A stretch of 35,206 nt of DNA from Porphyromonas circumdentaria (GTDB taxonomy: Bacteria; Bacteroidota; Bacteroidia; Bacteroidales; Porphyromonadaceae): NCBI RefSeq assembly GCF_900167105.1, contig NZ_FUXE01000018.1:1-35206 (forward strand). Direction: 5' to 3'. The notes below the pieces were generated by a model. The model made no database searches. It saw only the letters and a program-made list of their open reading frames with translations, and had not been told where the DNA came from. Made by a program: the position numbers and the translations under genes. Below, piece by piece: positions 1-9,231 of the stretch (position 1 is the stretch's first letter; the number at the start of each line of letters is the position of its first letter).

Positions 1-246
1 CAAAAGTCGGCATTTATTTCGGAAATGCTATCATCAGAGTCAGGAATTAACGAGATTATTCGAGTGTTATTGAACACCTTCTCCAAGCAAGAACGTGCTC
101 TTTTTGTAGAGGAGCATAAAGGGGAACAGGGCAATGGTTCGGGCACTATCTTGGTACAGGTTTTATACCGCAGTAAGTATGATTCTCACTGCAGTATATC
201 TGTCTTTAGAAAGACATGCCCATACCGATACGTATGCCCCACATAG
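1..246 (+). pseudogene. Probable N-terminal fragment of an IS256-like transposase
   Basis: A reading frame is open from the left edge and stops at 246. Its first 50 or so residues (including SESGINEIIRVLLNTF, then KQERALFVEEHKGEQGNG) have the pattern of the N-terminal region of mutator/IS256-type transposases: a short helix, a conserved 'ER' segment, then an N-G turn before the first beta strands. After the NGSG the resemblance fades, and the last 40 bases overlap, antisense, the C-terminus of the DUF5686 gene. No catalytic DDE region is present. I read it as a truncated remnant whose start lies outside the window. The family call rests on pattern memory only; it could also be an unrelated small hypothetical protein. 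Confidence 0.35.
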
Positions 247-2851
247 GAGTATCGGAGAGAATACTGGGGGTAAAACGGTGAAAATAGTGTACCGCAAATA
301 TATTGAAGATACCCTCTACTCCTGCACTACCCTCTAAATAAAGATGATTGTGCATAGGGCTCACAGTTATCGGATACACAAACTCTCCTTCTCTATGCTT
401 CGTCCTCTCACGAGATACATCTCCCCAATAACCATGAAGCGAAAACACCTCTCGCAAGCCTAAACGATTGATTAGCGGTATTCGGTTCAAGACAAGCCCT
501 CTCATCCTGTAGAAGAAATTGAACTCCAAATACTTGTCGGCAACAAACTCCAAAGGACGCATCAACTGGAAGTTCTTACGAGAGAGTACCCAACTAGCAT
601 TGATACCAGGAGTATAGAAGTCTGCTTCGTCTACCTTTCCTAAGGACAATCCACCTAAGACTGAGGCATCTACATAACCAAAAAGCGAGAGATAAAACCG
701 ATTATAAAAAGAGAGCGCAACAGCCCCCTTGTGCCCATTATTGCCCAACACTCCATCGGGGAGGTAAGTAGCTCTAAGGCTAATGGTCGGGTGAAAACGC
801 TTAAAGTTCATCGCTTGTTTAGGACGACGATTATCTATCGGCTCTTTACCTGGGGTAAAGGTTACAGATGCCCCGATAGTAGTACGCTGCAAAGAGGGTA
901 CTTCTATACGATCTCCCTCGTGGTTTATACGGTAGTAATGCAAATCTCCCGCAGAGGTCCTACGGTACACATTGCCCCAAAGACTTATTCCCCAAGTCTT
1001 GCTAAGGTCGGCAAGAAACGAGAGAGAAGCACTCTGTTCGTAATAACGTTCACGTATGTTCATAGTGCCCAAGAGAGTTCCCAAGCCGTCTTTGTAGAGT
1101 GCCTCCTCTTCATAACCTGGTACGAAGAGGTCGTTTTGTACCGTTAGAGCTATATTCTTGCGCGGATATTCATTTTCATGCGTATCTTTTTCGACAGGTG
1201 TATAAATAAGGCGAGCGTAGTACTTCCACCTCTCATCGCCCAAACCGTAGCCTACATAGCCCTGCCCAAAGAAATGAGGACTTAAACGTGCCGAGGTAAC
1301 TCCCCCCAATCGTAAGCGCACTCCCTCTAAGGTATTCCATGCTATAACAGATTCCAAGGGGCCCAATTCGGCGTAATAATCCTCTCTTTTCAGCCTGTTC
1401 AAAGGCAATCCCAAAAAGCCTCTTGAGAGCAATTGTGCCCCTTTAGCTAGCGTGAGGTATATAGGGTCTTTATGCACATACTCCATCATGGCAAGTGTAC
1501 CCTCACCCAGCGGAGGCAATGGCTCTGGACGGGTTACGATGCCGAACGAGGTACGTCGAGGTTTATCAATCTCCTTTCGCACCTCAGACGATAGGGCCTT
1601 ACGAGGGTCGAGTGCTAAACTATCAAGAGCTTCCTCTCCCCGTTTATAGTGGGTGTATACAAAACTTTGGTAAAACTCTGCGTTCTGTTTTATCAAAGGG
1701 GTCGGAGATAAAAGAGTGTGCAGGTCTTGTCTTTTGGGTAACCAAAGTGTGTCCGATCCTAATACATGCGGAGCATATTCGGCAGTTAGATAACATCCCT
1801 GTACCCAATCCACATTGGCCTCTTTCGGCAGTTCAAGGTGCGCCTTAGCCAAAGCATACGAAGCAGTATCTATCCAAAGAGTACCCTTGAACCCAATACT
1901 GTGTATGCTAAAGGGCACTACACCTATCTGAAAAGAGGGTCTATCATTGAGCATGACTGTATCCAATAAGTAGTATTTGTAAAAAGAGGTCGAGAAAAGA
2001 CTACTCATCGGTCCTGGAAAGCTGTTGAGAAAAAGCCCCAAATCGTTGTTGTAAAGGTTGATTTCGGGCATTAGTTCCTCCAAATTGAGCATTATCTGAG
2101 GCCCCTCTATTGCCTCCTCTATACCTTGGTAGCGACGCCCTATAATCAGTTCGTCCTGTTCTACGCCCCCTATATTGGCTCGTACAGAGTGTCGCTCTCG
2201 GATAGAAAAAGGGCGTACTTTCAGCCCTGCAAAGCCAGAGCTGTCGCTCCACGACTCCCAACGCTTCTTATCGATACCAAAAAGCGAACTAAAGGGTTTA
2301 TGAAGAGAGTCGGTAAGACCGATGATTTGCCTGCGATAGACCTGATAACTAAAGTTTTTCTGTGACTCTACTCTATTCTTTTCCTTATTGGCAATAGCCC
2401 GTTCCATAATGGCAACGGCAGGATTGCCCTTTTTTCTATAACGTTTCTTTTTGGGAGAAACGACCACTGTCTGCAACTCTGCTCCTCGCAGATTGAACTG
2501 CCAATAGTATCCATTCTTAACCTTAGTTTGTTCTAAACGGATTGTTCCCGTGCGATATCCTACCATGGAGGCCGATAGTGTCTGGCGCAAATTCTTGGCA
2601 TAATAGGCAGGGATGGTCAGTTTGAAGTTCCCATCGAGGTCGGCTACTGCACCAATATCTCTGTGTTTGGTAAGAAAAATAGAGGCTCCTACCAAAGGCT
2701 CTCCCGAAATACTATCGATGGCACGCCCCCGCACCATAATCTGCGATAGAGCAGGCATTGAGAGCAAAAGGAGAAAAAGCACTGATGCAAAGGCCCTTCT
2801 CAAAGGGGATAAGTCTCCATAAAGGAGGATAGATTTATTCAGATGTTTCAT
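206..2851 (-). CDS. DUF5686 / carboxypeptidase-like regulatory domain outer-membrane protein
   Basis: An 881-residue protein typical of the large Bacteroidota DUF5686 family. The N-terminus has a basic stretch and a hydrophobic signal segment (SVLFLLLLSMPALSQ, about residues 23-37). A carboxypeptidase-regulatory-like beta-sandwich follows at about 38-105 (GRAIDSISGEPLVGASIF, then DLDGNFKL). The remainder is rich in aromatic, alternating strands and ends GIRIGMGMSF, a terminal phenylalanine as in outer-membrane beta-barrels. It should sit in the outer membrane; the substrate is unknown. It is the last gene of the murF-rpoN cluster, 32 bp after rpoN on the same strand. Being next to rpoN does not prove it is sigma-54 dependent. 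The start was chosen at MKHLNK because the signal peptide follows directly. Confidence 0.85.
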   Translation of the reverse strand: MKHLNKSILLYGDLSPLRRAFASVLFLLLLSMPALSQIMVRGRAIDSISGEPLVGASIFLTKHRDIGAVADLDGNFKLTIPAYYAKNLRQTLSASMVGYRTGTIRLEQTKVKNGYYWQFNLRGAELQTVVVSPKKKRYRKKGNPAVAIMERAIANKEKNRVESQKNFSYQVYRRQIIGLTDSLHKPFSSLFGIDKKRWESWSDSSGFAGLKVRPFSIRERHSVRANIGGVEQDELIIGRRYQGIEEAIEGPQIMLNLEELMPEINLYNNDLGLFLNSFPGPMSSLFSTSFYKYYLLDTVMLNDRPSFQIGVVPFSIHSIGFKGTLWIDTASYALAKAHLELPKEANVDWVQGCYLTAEYAPHVLGSDTLWLPKRQDLHTLLSPTPLIKQNAEFYQSFVYTHYKRGEEALDSLALDPRKALSSEVRKEIDKPRRTSFGIVTRPEPLPPLGEGTLAMMEYVHKDPIYLTLAKGAQLLSRGFLGLPLNRLKREDYYAELGPLESVIAWNTLEGVRLRLGGVTSARLSPHFFGQGYVGYGLGDERWKYYARLIYTPVEKDTHENEYPRKNIALTVQNDLFVPGYEEEALYKDGLGTLLGTMNIRERYYEQSASLSFLADLSKTWGISLWGNVYRRTSAGDLHYYRINHEGDRIEVPSLQRTTIGASVTFTPGKEPIDNRRPKQAMNFKRFHPTISLRATYLPDGVLGNNGHKGAVALSFYNRFYLSLFGYVDASVLGGLSLGKVDEADFYTPGINASWVLSRKNFQLMRPLEFVADKYLEFNFFYRMRGLVLNRIPLINRLGLREVFSLHGYWGDVSRERTKHREGEFVYPITVSPMHNHLYLEGSAGVEGIFNIFAVHYFHRFTPSILSDTPMWGIRIGMGMSF

Positions 2852-2883
2852 TGTTTTGGTTTATGTGTGGTGTTCTTTTATAG

Positions 2884-4407
2884 TTATAGCTCCCGACGAA
2901 GTCGAGCTATCGGTATATTTAACTGTTCTCGGTACTTGGCTACGGTACGCCGAGCCACGGTCAAACCTCTCTCGGCAAGCATTGTTTCTATTTGAGCATC
3001 CGACAGGGGTCTACGTTTATCTTCCTGTTCTATTAAAGATTGGATTAAAGCTTTGGTCTGACGGGTAGAGACAGCATCTCCCTCCTCACGCACCGTCCCC
3101 TCGCTAAAAAAGTATTTCAACGAGTAGATACCATAGTCGCTCTGCACATACTTACGAGAGGTAATTCTGCTTACCGTACTTATGTCGTAACCTGCGCGTT
3201 CGGCCACGTCTTTCAGTCCCATAGGGCGTAATAGGGCTACATCCCCAAGGCGGAAAAAGGGTTCTTGCAGTTCCACAATAATTTGCATTACAGAGAGTAG
3301 CGTACTCCGACGGCGGGTAATAGCTCCGATGAACCACGAAGCCTCCTGCACTCTTTGACGTGCAAAGTCTCTCGCAGCCTTTTCTTCGGGACGTTCCTCT
3401 TTAATCTTTTGCGCAGAAGGTCTCTCGCTCAAGACTCTGTATTCGGGTGAAATACGCAGAGAGGGTATGCCAGGAGGATCGTTTAGCCACAAGAGCAATT
3501 TTTCGTCCCTGAGATGTACCGTGAAGTCGGGCGTAATGCGAGCAGCAGCAGCCTCCACAGCACTACCAAATCCATTAGCAGGACGGGGAGTCAAAGAGCG
3601 TATCAAATGCTGCACCGAAGCAAACTCATCTTCCGAAAGGGATAGTGCCTGCATGATACTCTTATAGCGTCTATTGGCAAGGGTTTCGAAGTGATGCTCC
3701 ACAATCTCTGTTGCCAAGGAGATGCGGTGTAGTTGCTCTTCCTCTTCTTTATACTGCTCTTTGAGGCGAAGCAACTGCAACGACAAGCACTCCTGCAAAT
3801 CTTTCGCCGCCACTCCAGCAGGTTCTAACGACTGTATCTTGTGTAAAACTTGCTCTATGGTTTCGTGCGAGACGGTGATATTCTCATTGAAAAGAAGGTC
3901 ATCCTCTATATCTCTGAAGTTTAGTTTGAAGTAACCATCGTCGGTAAGATTGCCTACGATGTACTCGGCCACAGTACGCTCCTCGGGAGTAAGAGGAAGG
4001 GTGATGAACTGCTCCCGCAAGTAATCGGACAAAGTATTTGTATCTCCAGCAAACGGGATCTCCTCTCGTTGCTCCTCAACCTCCTGTATCAAACGCAGTT
4101 TATACTCGGGAATATCATCTTCCGAAGCATAATCATCGGTCGAAAAATCGTTGTTCTCTGTCGAAGAGGTGTAGAGCTCCTCCTCTGGAGCCGTATACTC
4201 GACCTGCTCTGCTCCTATCTCTGCGCCCTCTTGTTCAGAGGATAATTCGGGGCTATGCGGGTCTACCTCCAAAGCAGGGTTAGTGGCAAGTTCTTCTTGA
4301 ATGCGATCTGCCAGTTCCACACAGGGGATCTCCAACAACAAGAACTGCTGTATCTGCTGTGTGGTTAGAGACTGTTTCTGCTTCTGAACTAACGATTGAT
4401 CTAACAT
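2884..4407 (-). CDS. rpoN: RNA polymerase sigma-54 factor
   Basis: A 507-residue sigma-54, close to the usual length. Region I at the N-terminus is glutamine- and leucine-rich (KQKQSLTTQQIQQFLLLEIP). An acidic region II follows (about 50-105), then the core-binding domain and the helix-turn-helix region with the conserved MGLKDVAERAGYDISTVSRI. The C-terminal RpoN box reads ARRTVAKYRE (residues 485-494), which contacts the -24 promoter element. The protein directs RNA polymerase to -24/-12 promoters that need an AAA+ activator; no such activator is encoded in this window. Its start overlaps the murF stop by 7 bp, so translational coupling to murF is likely. All landmark motifs are intact. Confidence 0.97.
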   Translation of the reverse strand: MLDQSLVQKQKQSLTTQQIQQFLLLEIPCVELADRIQEELATNPALEVDPHSPELSSEQEGAEIGAEQVEYTAPEEELYTSSTENNDFSTDDYASEDDIPEYKLRLIQEVEEQREEIPFAGDTNTLSDYLREQFITLPLTPEERTVAEYIVGNLTDDGYFKLNFRDIEDDLLFNENITVSHETIEQVLHKIQSLEPAGVAAKDLQECLSLQLLRLKEQYKEEEEQLHRISLATEIVEHHFETLANRRYKSIMQALSLSEDEFASVQHLIRSLTPRPANGFGSAVEAAAARITPDFTVHLRDEKLLLWLNDPPGIPSLRISPEYRVLSERPSAQKIKEERPEEKAARDFARQRVQEASWFIGAITRRRSTLLSVMQIIVELQEPFFRLGDVALLRPMGLKDVAERAGYDISTVSRITSRKYVQSDYGIYSLKYFFSEGTVREEGDAVSTRQTKALIQSLIEQEDKRRPLSDAQIETMLAERGLTVARRTVAKYREQLNIPIARLRREL

Positions 4408-5741
4408 AACTCCACTAAAGAACTAAAACGCATACTGTTCGATGCTTTTAGGAGTATAAGTTGCCCATGAAAAGGGGTAGAAGAAAGAGTCTTTAGGAGC
4501 TCGTCCCGAGACGAAAAGTAATACAAGTGCGGAGCTTTTATCTCTTTATGAAGGGCGTAAAAAGCTCTACCTACCAGATAAATGGTTTCCACGCCAGAAA
4601 GCTGAGAGACATACTCGGCAATGTTTCGGTGCTCCTCTTCTGAGGCAGACCCTAATTCGTACATATCGCCCAGTATCATAACTTTGGGGCGAGAGGAAGC
4701 GAGCGAAGCAAAGTTATCTACCGCTATGCGCATACTCGTTGGATTCGCATTATAGGCATCTACTATAAGCTCATTATCTCTTGTGGTAGAGGGTATGAAT
4801 TGAGATCTATTGTTCGTAGGGCGATATGCCTCTAAGGCTTTAACAATATCCTCTATGGGGATGCCGAAAGTGAGACCTGCAGCAACGGCAGAGAGAGCAT
4901 TCGGCAGATTATAATCGCCCACAAGATGCGTATGTACATCATACGTCAAGTCTTCGTAAAACAGACGAAAGGCGAGGAAATAGCCTCCGAGATGAGGCAT
5001 CAAGTTACCCCTTACTTGAGCTTCGACATCTGTACCGTAGGTAACCGAGGGTATCCCATCTGCAGCTTTTGGTAATATAGCATCATCGCTATGCAAGAAA
5101 ACTTTACCTCCATGTGCACGGACATAATCATAAAGCTCGCTCTTCGTCTGTACAACTCCTTCATAAGAACCGAAGCCCTCTAAGTGAGCTCTTCCGATAT
5201 TGGTTATAAGAGCATAGTCTGGCTCGGCTATATCCGTAAGCTGTTTGATATCGCCTCTGTGAGAAGCCCCCATCTCGACAACTGCTATTTGATGCGCTCG
5301 TTGCAAGCGCAGTAACGTGAGAGGTACTCCAATATGATTATTCAAATTACCCTCTGTAGCTCCTACATTATAATGTTGGCGCAATACGGTAGCAACCAAC
5401 TCCTTGGTAGTAGTCTTTCCGTTGGTACCTGTAATAGCGAGTAACGGCAAGCCCAAAGCTCTCCTATGATATCGAGCTAAATCGGAAAGGGTTTGTAGCA
5501 CATTTTCAACCCACAGACAGTGCTTATCCAACCTCGCTATCTCTGGGTCGTCTACAACGGCATAACTACAACCCTCTTTCAGCACTTGCAGGGCAAATTG
5601 ATTACCATCGAACCGCTCTCCTTTTAGCGCAAAGAAGAGAGCTCGAGGCTGGAAATTACGACTATCTGTAGTAACACTTCCCGCTGCGAGAAAGAGTTCG
5701 TATAACTGTTCTATAGTAATCTTCGGCTCAAACATCTGCAT
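4401..5741 (-). CDS. murF: UDP-N-acetylmuramoyl-tripeptide--D-alanyl-D-alanine ligase
   Basis: A 446-residue Mur ligase that adds D-Ala-D-Ala to the UDP-MurNAc-tripeptide in the last cytoplasmic step of peptidoglycan precursor synthesis. The ATP-binding P-loop GTNGKTTT is at residues 105-112. The central domain shows NLNNHIGVPLTLL and VEMGASHRGDI, and the C-terminal domain VDAYNANPTSM and ILGDMYELG, typical of MurF rather than MurC, MurD or MurE. The N-terminal domain contains DSR and FFALKGERFDGN. The last bases overlap rpoN. An upstream sigma-ABfr-type promoter (5808-5838) suggests that murF heads the murF-rpoN-DUF5686 transcript. A start at Met3 is possible. Confidence 0.96.
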   Translation of the reverse strand: MQMFEPKITIEQLYELFLAAGSVTTDSRNFQPRALFFALKGERFDGNQFALQVLKEGCSYAVVDDPEIARLDKHCLWVENVLQTLSDLARYHRRALGLPLLAITGTNGKTTTKELVATVLRQHYNVGATEGNLNNHIGVPLTLLRLQRAHQIAVVEMGASHRGDIKQLTDIAEPDYALITNIGRAHLEGFGSYEGVVQTKSELYDYVRAHGGKVFLHSDDAILPKAADGIPSVTYGTDVEAQVRGNLMPHLGGYFLAFRLFYEDLTYDVHTHLVGDYNLPNALSAVAAGLTFGIPIEDIVKALEAYRPTNNRSQFIPSTTRDNELIVDAYNANPTSMRIAVDNFASLASSRPKVMILGDMYELGSASEEEHRNIAEYVSQLSGVETIYLVGRAFYALHKEIKAPHLYYFSSRDELLKTLSSTPFHGQLILLKASNSMRFSSLVELC

Positions 5742-5807
5742 TCAAAAAAGACTCCAATGCCTCCCTTATTTCCATTTACTGCAAAACAGGCAAAACGCTA
5801 CGAAAAA

Positions 5808-5838
5808 CAAATATAAGGTAAAAGCGGGTTCTCTCAAA
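5808..5838 (-). promoter_or_regulatory. Predicted sigma-ABfr promoter of the murF operon
   Basis: On the minus strand a -7 box TATATTTG (5815-5808) fits TAnnTTTG, and a -33 TTTG (5838-5835) lies 19 bp upstream, the spacing expected for Bacteroidota housekeeping promoters. Transcription would start near 5800, about 60 nt before murF. This is one of the best-fitting promoters in the window. Confidence 0.6.
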
Positions 5839-5897
5839 ATGGAGGAGAAACGACAGGGCTCTTTAGGACTAAAAGTCTATTCATCAATAGATAAAGG

Positions 5898-6719
5898 CTA
5901 ATACTGCTCTTCTAAATTGGGAAAGTCTTGCGCTTTTACATCACTGATATACTGGGTAAAAGCTTGACGCATCAATTCTCCCAATTCGGCATAAAGGCGT
6001 AAAAAACGGGGACGAAAGCCCTCGTTAAGTCCTACCATATCGTGCAATACGAGTACTTGTCCGTCCACAGCTCCTCCAGCTCCGATACCAATAACTGGTA
6101 TAGTAAGCTCTTGTGCTACTCTTGCCGCAAGCGTAGCGGGGATTTTCTCTAATACAATGGCAAAACAGCCCAGTTCTTCCAGAAGATGAGCATCGCGTAC
6201 CAACTTGTTAGCCTCTTCCTCCTCTCGAGCTCGCACGTTATAGGAGCCGAATTTGTTTATGGATTGAGGCGTAAGTCCCAAGTGTCCCATAACAGGGATA
6301 CCTGCCGAAAGAATGCGTTCTACCGACTCTCGTATCTCACGGCCTCCCTCTACTTTTATAGCATCGGCATGGGTTATCTTCATCACCTTTATAGCCGAGT
6401 CAAGGGCGAGCATAGGGTTACCTTGATAAGAGCCGAAGGGAAGGTCTACTACGACCAAAGCTCTTTGCACTGCTTTTACGACCGATTTGCCGTGATAAAT
6501 CATTTGATCCAACGTAATGGGTAGTGTGGTGATATTACCCGCCATAACGTTAGAGGCCGAATCGCCCACCAAAATAACATCCATACCAGCACTATCGACC
6601 AACTTTGCCATAGTGTAGTCATAAGCGGTAAGCATTGCTATCTTTTCGCCACGCCCTTTCATTTCGAGCAATCGATGCGTGGTTACCTTACGCGAGTCTT
6701 CTGGTTGGTAAGTAGACAT
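5898..6719 (-). CDS. panB: 3-methyl-2-oxobutanoate hydroxymethyltransferase
   Basis: A 273-residue enzyme that transfers a hydroxymethyl group from methylene-tetrahydrofolate to 2-oxoisovalerate, the first step of pantothenate synthesis. Family motifs are in order: [19 protein letters not shown] near the N-terminus, [12 protein letters not shown] with the metal-binding aspartate, [18 protein letters not shown], then [15 protein letters not shown] and HDMVGL near the C-terminus. The length is standard. The gene stands alone between murF and guaA on the same strand; no panC or panD is nearby. The 178-bp gap on its 5' side carries the guaA hairpin and a weak TAnnTTTG-like match, so its promoter is uncertain. 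A short GTCGG/CCGAC inverted repeat lies about 20 nt before the start (6738-6764). Confidence 0.96.
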   Translation of the reverse strand: MSTYQPEDSRKVTTHRLLEMKGRGEKIAMLTAYDYTMAKLVDSAGMDVILVGDSASNVMAGNITTLPITLDQMIYHGKSVVKAVQRALVVVDLPFGSYQGNPMLALDSAIKVMKITHADAIKVEGGREIRESVERILSAGIPVMGHLGLTPQSINKFGSYNVRAREEEEANKLVRDAHLLEELGCFAIVLEKIPATLAARVAQELTIPVIGIGAGGAVDGQVLVLHDMVGLNEGFRPRFLRLYAELGELMRQAFTQYISDVKAQDFPNLEEQY

Positions 6720-6805
6720 AATAGTTCTTTGCTTTTGGTCGGCATCCTATGCTTGATAACCGACAGTAATGATTTGAGAAAAGTATAGACTAAAAAGCAC
6801 AAGAC

Positions 6806-6835
6806 ACCCAACGGATTTGTCTCTCCATTGGGTGA
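6806..6835 (-). terminator. Hairpin downstream of guaA
   Basis: CACCCAA (6806-6812) pairs perfectly with TTGGGTG (6829-6835), and an inner GGA/TCC extends the stem across one mismatch. It lies about 60 nt past the guaA stop in the gap before panB. The T-run on the minus strand is short and about ten bases away, so intrinsic termination would be weak. Confidence 0.4.
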
Positions 6836-6897
6836 ACTGTACTTTGGGGATTATATTCTATGTAAAGACACAACAATCTATCGATACGAATGCTCTA

Positions 6898-8427
6898 TCA
6901 CTCCCATTCTATCGTGCTGGGTGGTTTGGAAGAGATGTCATACACTACACGGTTTACGCCGCGCACCTTATTGATGATTTCATTAGATACTTTGGCCAAA
7001 AACTCATAGGGCAAACGAGTCCAGTCGGCACTCATAGCATCGACACTGTTTACAGCACGTAATGCTATTGTATATTCATATGTACGCTCATCGCCCATTA
7101 CCCCTACCGACTTCACGGGCAGAAGAATAGCCCCAGCCTGCCATACAGAGTTGTATAGTCCCTGCCTACGCATCTCACTCATATATATATGATCTGCTTC
7201 CTGTAGAATGCGCACCTTCTCGGGGGTAACTTCTCCGAGGATACGTATTCCCAAACCAGGGCCAGGGAATGGATGGCGTTCTAACAAATGAGCCTGCATA
7301 CCGAGAGCCTTTCCTACACGTCGCACCTCATCTTTGAAGAGGGTACGGATAGGTTCTACCAGTTGCAACTTCATGCGCTCGGGAAGCCCTCCTACGTTAT
7401 GATGGCTCTTGATGACCATGCCAGTTATATTGATAGACTCGATAATATCGGGGTAAATAGTCCCCTGACCGAGCCATTTGATGCCTTGTAGCTTAGAGGC
7501 CTCTGCCTCGAATACATCAATAAAGCCTTTACCTATAATCTTACGTTTCTGCTCGGGGTCTGAAATGCCCTGCAAGGCTGTGTAGAACTGTTCGTGAGCA
7601 TCCACGCCAATTACATTAAGACCCAAATGACGGTAATCATCGAGTACTTGCTCTGCCTCGCCCTTACGGAGTAAACCATGATCCACAAAGATACAAGTGA
7701 GGTTGCTGCCGATAGCACGATGCAACAAAACTGCTACTACCGAACTATCTACACCTCCACTCAAGGCCAAAAGCACCTTATCTTCGCCCAACTGCTTACG
7801 AAGCTCCACCACAGAACGCTCTATGAAAGCATCGGGAGACCAGTTACCTGCAATGCCCACAATGTTAATGAAATTGTCCAAGAGCTTTACCCCCTCTGCA
7901 CTGTGGAATGCCTCGGGGTGGAACTGCACTCCCCACGTTTGCTCTCCCTCGATACGGTATGCCGCATTAGTAACTTGATCGGTAGAGGCAATAGTAGTGA
8001 ATCCTGCGGGAAGCTCTGTTATGGTATCTCCGTGAGACATCCATACGGTACTCTGCGGAGAGAGCCCTTTCAAAAGAGGGTCCTCGGGTACTACTAAGTT
8101 CAATTGCGAAGAGCCATACTCTCGTGTCTCTGAGGGCTCTACCTTACCGCCTGCCTGATAAACCAGACTTTGCGCTCCGTAGCAAATACCCAGTAGAGGG
8201 AAGCGACCACGCAACTCGCTAAGAGTAATGCGAAAAGCTTTCGGATCATAGACCGAATAAGGACTGCCCGAAAGTATTACCCCACGCACCCCCTCGATGT
8301 TCTCGGGAAGTTTGTTGTAGGGAACGATCTCACAATAGGTATTAAGGTCACGAATACGACGGCCAATAAGCTGTGTAGTTTGTGAACCAAAATCAAGGAT
8401 CAATATTTTTTCTTGCATACAACTCAC
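6898..8427 (-). CDS. guaA: GMP synthase (glutamine-hydrolysing)
   Basis: A 509-residue fused GMP synthase converting XMP, glutamine and ATP into GMP. The N-terminal class I glutamine amidotransferase domain has the nucleophile in LLGICYGAQ (Cys82) and its partner residues in [10 protein letters not shown]. The ATP-pyrophosphatase P-loop is [11 protein letters not shown]. The C-terminal dimerisation domain ends KPPSTIEWE, the classic GuaA terminus. All domains are complete. Start at MSCMQEK; Met4 (8418) is an alternative because homologues usually begin just before [10 protein letters not shown]. It is transcribed alone or with a short leader, and flanking hairpins on both sides suggest a single-gene unit. 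Confidence 0.97.
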   Translation of the reverse strand: MSCMQEKILILDFGSQTTQLIGRRIRDLNTYCEIVPYNKLPENIEGVRGVILSGSPYSVYDPKAFRITLSELRGRFPLLGICYGAQSLVYQAGGKVEPSETREYGSSQLNLVVPEDPLLKGLSPQSTVWMSHGDTITELPAGFTTIASTDQVTNAAYRIEGEQTWGVQFHPEAFHSAEGVKLLDNFINIVGIAGNWSPDAFIERSVVELRKQLGEDKVLLALSGGVDSSVVAVLLHRAIGSNLTCIFVDHGLLRKGEAEQVLDDYRHLGLNVIGVDAHEQFYTALQGISDPEQKRKIIGKGFIDVFEAEASKLQGIKWLGQGTIYPDIIESINITGMVIKSHHNVGGLPERMKLQLVEPIRTLFKDEVRRVGKALGMQAHLLERHPFPGPGLGIRILGEVTPEKVRILQEADHIYMSEMRRQGLYNSVWQAGAILLPVKSVGVMGDERTYEYTIALRAVNSVDAMSADWTRLPYEFLAKVSNEIINKVRGVNRVVYDISSKPPSTIEWE

Positions 8428-8438
8428 TAATTTGTGAG

Positions 8439-8465
8439 CAAAGGTACTAAAAAAGGTGTGTCAAA
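8439..8465 (-). promoter_or_regulatory. Predicted promoter of guaA
   Basis: The minus-strand box TACCTTTG (8446-8439) matches TAnnTTTG and lies 12 bp before the guaA start at 8427, so the leader would be very short. A TTTG at 8465-8462 could be the -33 element, but its spacing of 15 bp is shorter than usual. Confidence 0.45.
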
Positions 8466-8557
8466 TAGATATGTGCTTCGGCAACTCAAGAGTTTAGGGG
8501 ATAGGCATCTTTCAAAAGAAGATCTCCCAGTCTGCCGATTTAATCCATAAATTAAGA

Positions 8558-8596
8558 CCATTGTTTCCTACAGTGCTTGCTGTTATTAAACAATGG
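8558..8596 (-). terminator. Hairpin terminator of the asd-DUF5063-exonuclease operon
   Basis: CCATTGTTT (8558-8566) pairs perfectly with AAACAATGG (8588-8596), with a second internal stem ACAG/CTGT (8570-8573 with 8580-8583). It begins 19 bases past the exonuclease stop. On the minus strand the stem is followed by a T/A-rich run (TCTTAATTTAT). Confidence 0.55.
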
Positions 8597-8614
8597 CCTC
8601 TATCTCGGTATGGA

Positions 8615-9229
8615 TCATTGAATAAGAGCAAAAGCTATGGGGTGGGGGCGGGGCTGTGTCATGAGGAAGTTGTAAATACGCAGGCAGGCATAGGCATCGA
8701 GTGCCGCGTAACCCATTTGTTTGTCGGTAAGATGCTTTGCTTCCCAGTTGGTAACGCGTTGCGACTTACTAATCCGCTCATTAAAAAGTATCGCGTAGAT
8801 GCGTTGCAACCCCGAGTCTTTAATCCCGTAGCCTGGACACAATTTCTGTAACTCTACGAACCCTTGAGGGCTAAGTTGCATCTTACGACGCATTACCTTA
8901 TAATCGTCGTGCAGACTAAGCCCTATCTTATAGACGTCGGGATTGGTTATAAAGTCACACAACTCCTGTGTAAAACCTATTTTATTGACACGAAAGAGGT
9001 AGGCATCGGTAAGTGTAGAGACTTGAATCAATGAGACCTCTGCCTGTCCATCTCTTTTGAAAACGGGTTTACTCTCGGTGTCGAACCCCACGACCCTTTC
9101 GTCGCTCAACGCTTTGAGGGCAAGGGTAGCGGTCTCTTCATCTTCTATTAAATGTATCTTCCCTGGGAAAGTCGCTATCCTCTCAATAGCCCCAATCTCC
9201 TCTTTTGATATAGAAGCACGTAAATTCAT
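8615..9229 (-). CDS. 3'-5' exonuclease of the DEDDy (RNase D-like) family
   Basis: A 204-residue single-domain exonuclease. Exo I is VVGFDTES with Asp50 and Glu52; Exo II lies around GLSLHDDYKVM (Asp108/109); Exo III is YAALDAY with Tyr174 and Asp178, so the four DEDD acids and the tyrosine of the DEDDy subclass are all present. There is no HRDC domain, so it is shorter than classical RNase D (about 370 residues) and resembles the compact ribonuclease D-like proteins common in Bacteroidota. The substrate, RNA or DNA, cannot be told from sequence. It starts 2 bp after the DUF5063 gene and is the last gene of the asd operon. Confidence 0.88.
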   Translation of the reverse strand: MNLRASISKEEIGAIERIATFPGKIHLIEDEETATLALKALSDERVVGFDTESKPVFKRDGQAEVSLIQVSTLTDAYLFRVNKIGFTQELCDFITNPDVYKIGLSLHDDYKVMRRKMQLSPQGFVELQKLCPGYGIKDSGLQRIYAILFNERISKSQRVTNWEAKHLTDKQMGYAALDAYACLRIYNFLMTQPRPHPIAFALIQ

Positions 9230-9231
9230 CT

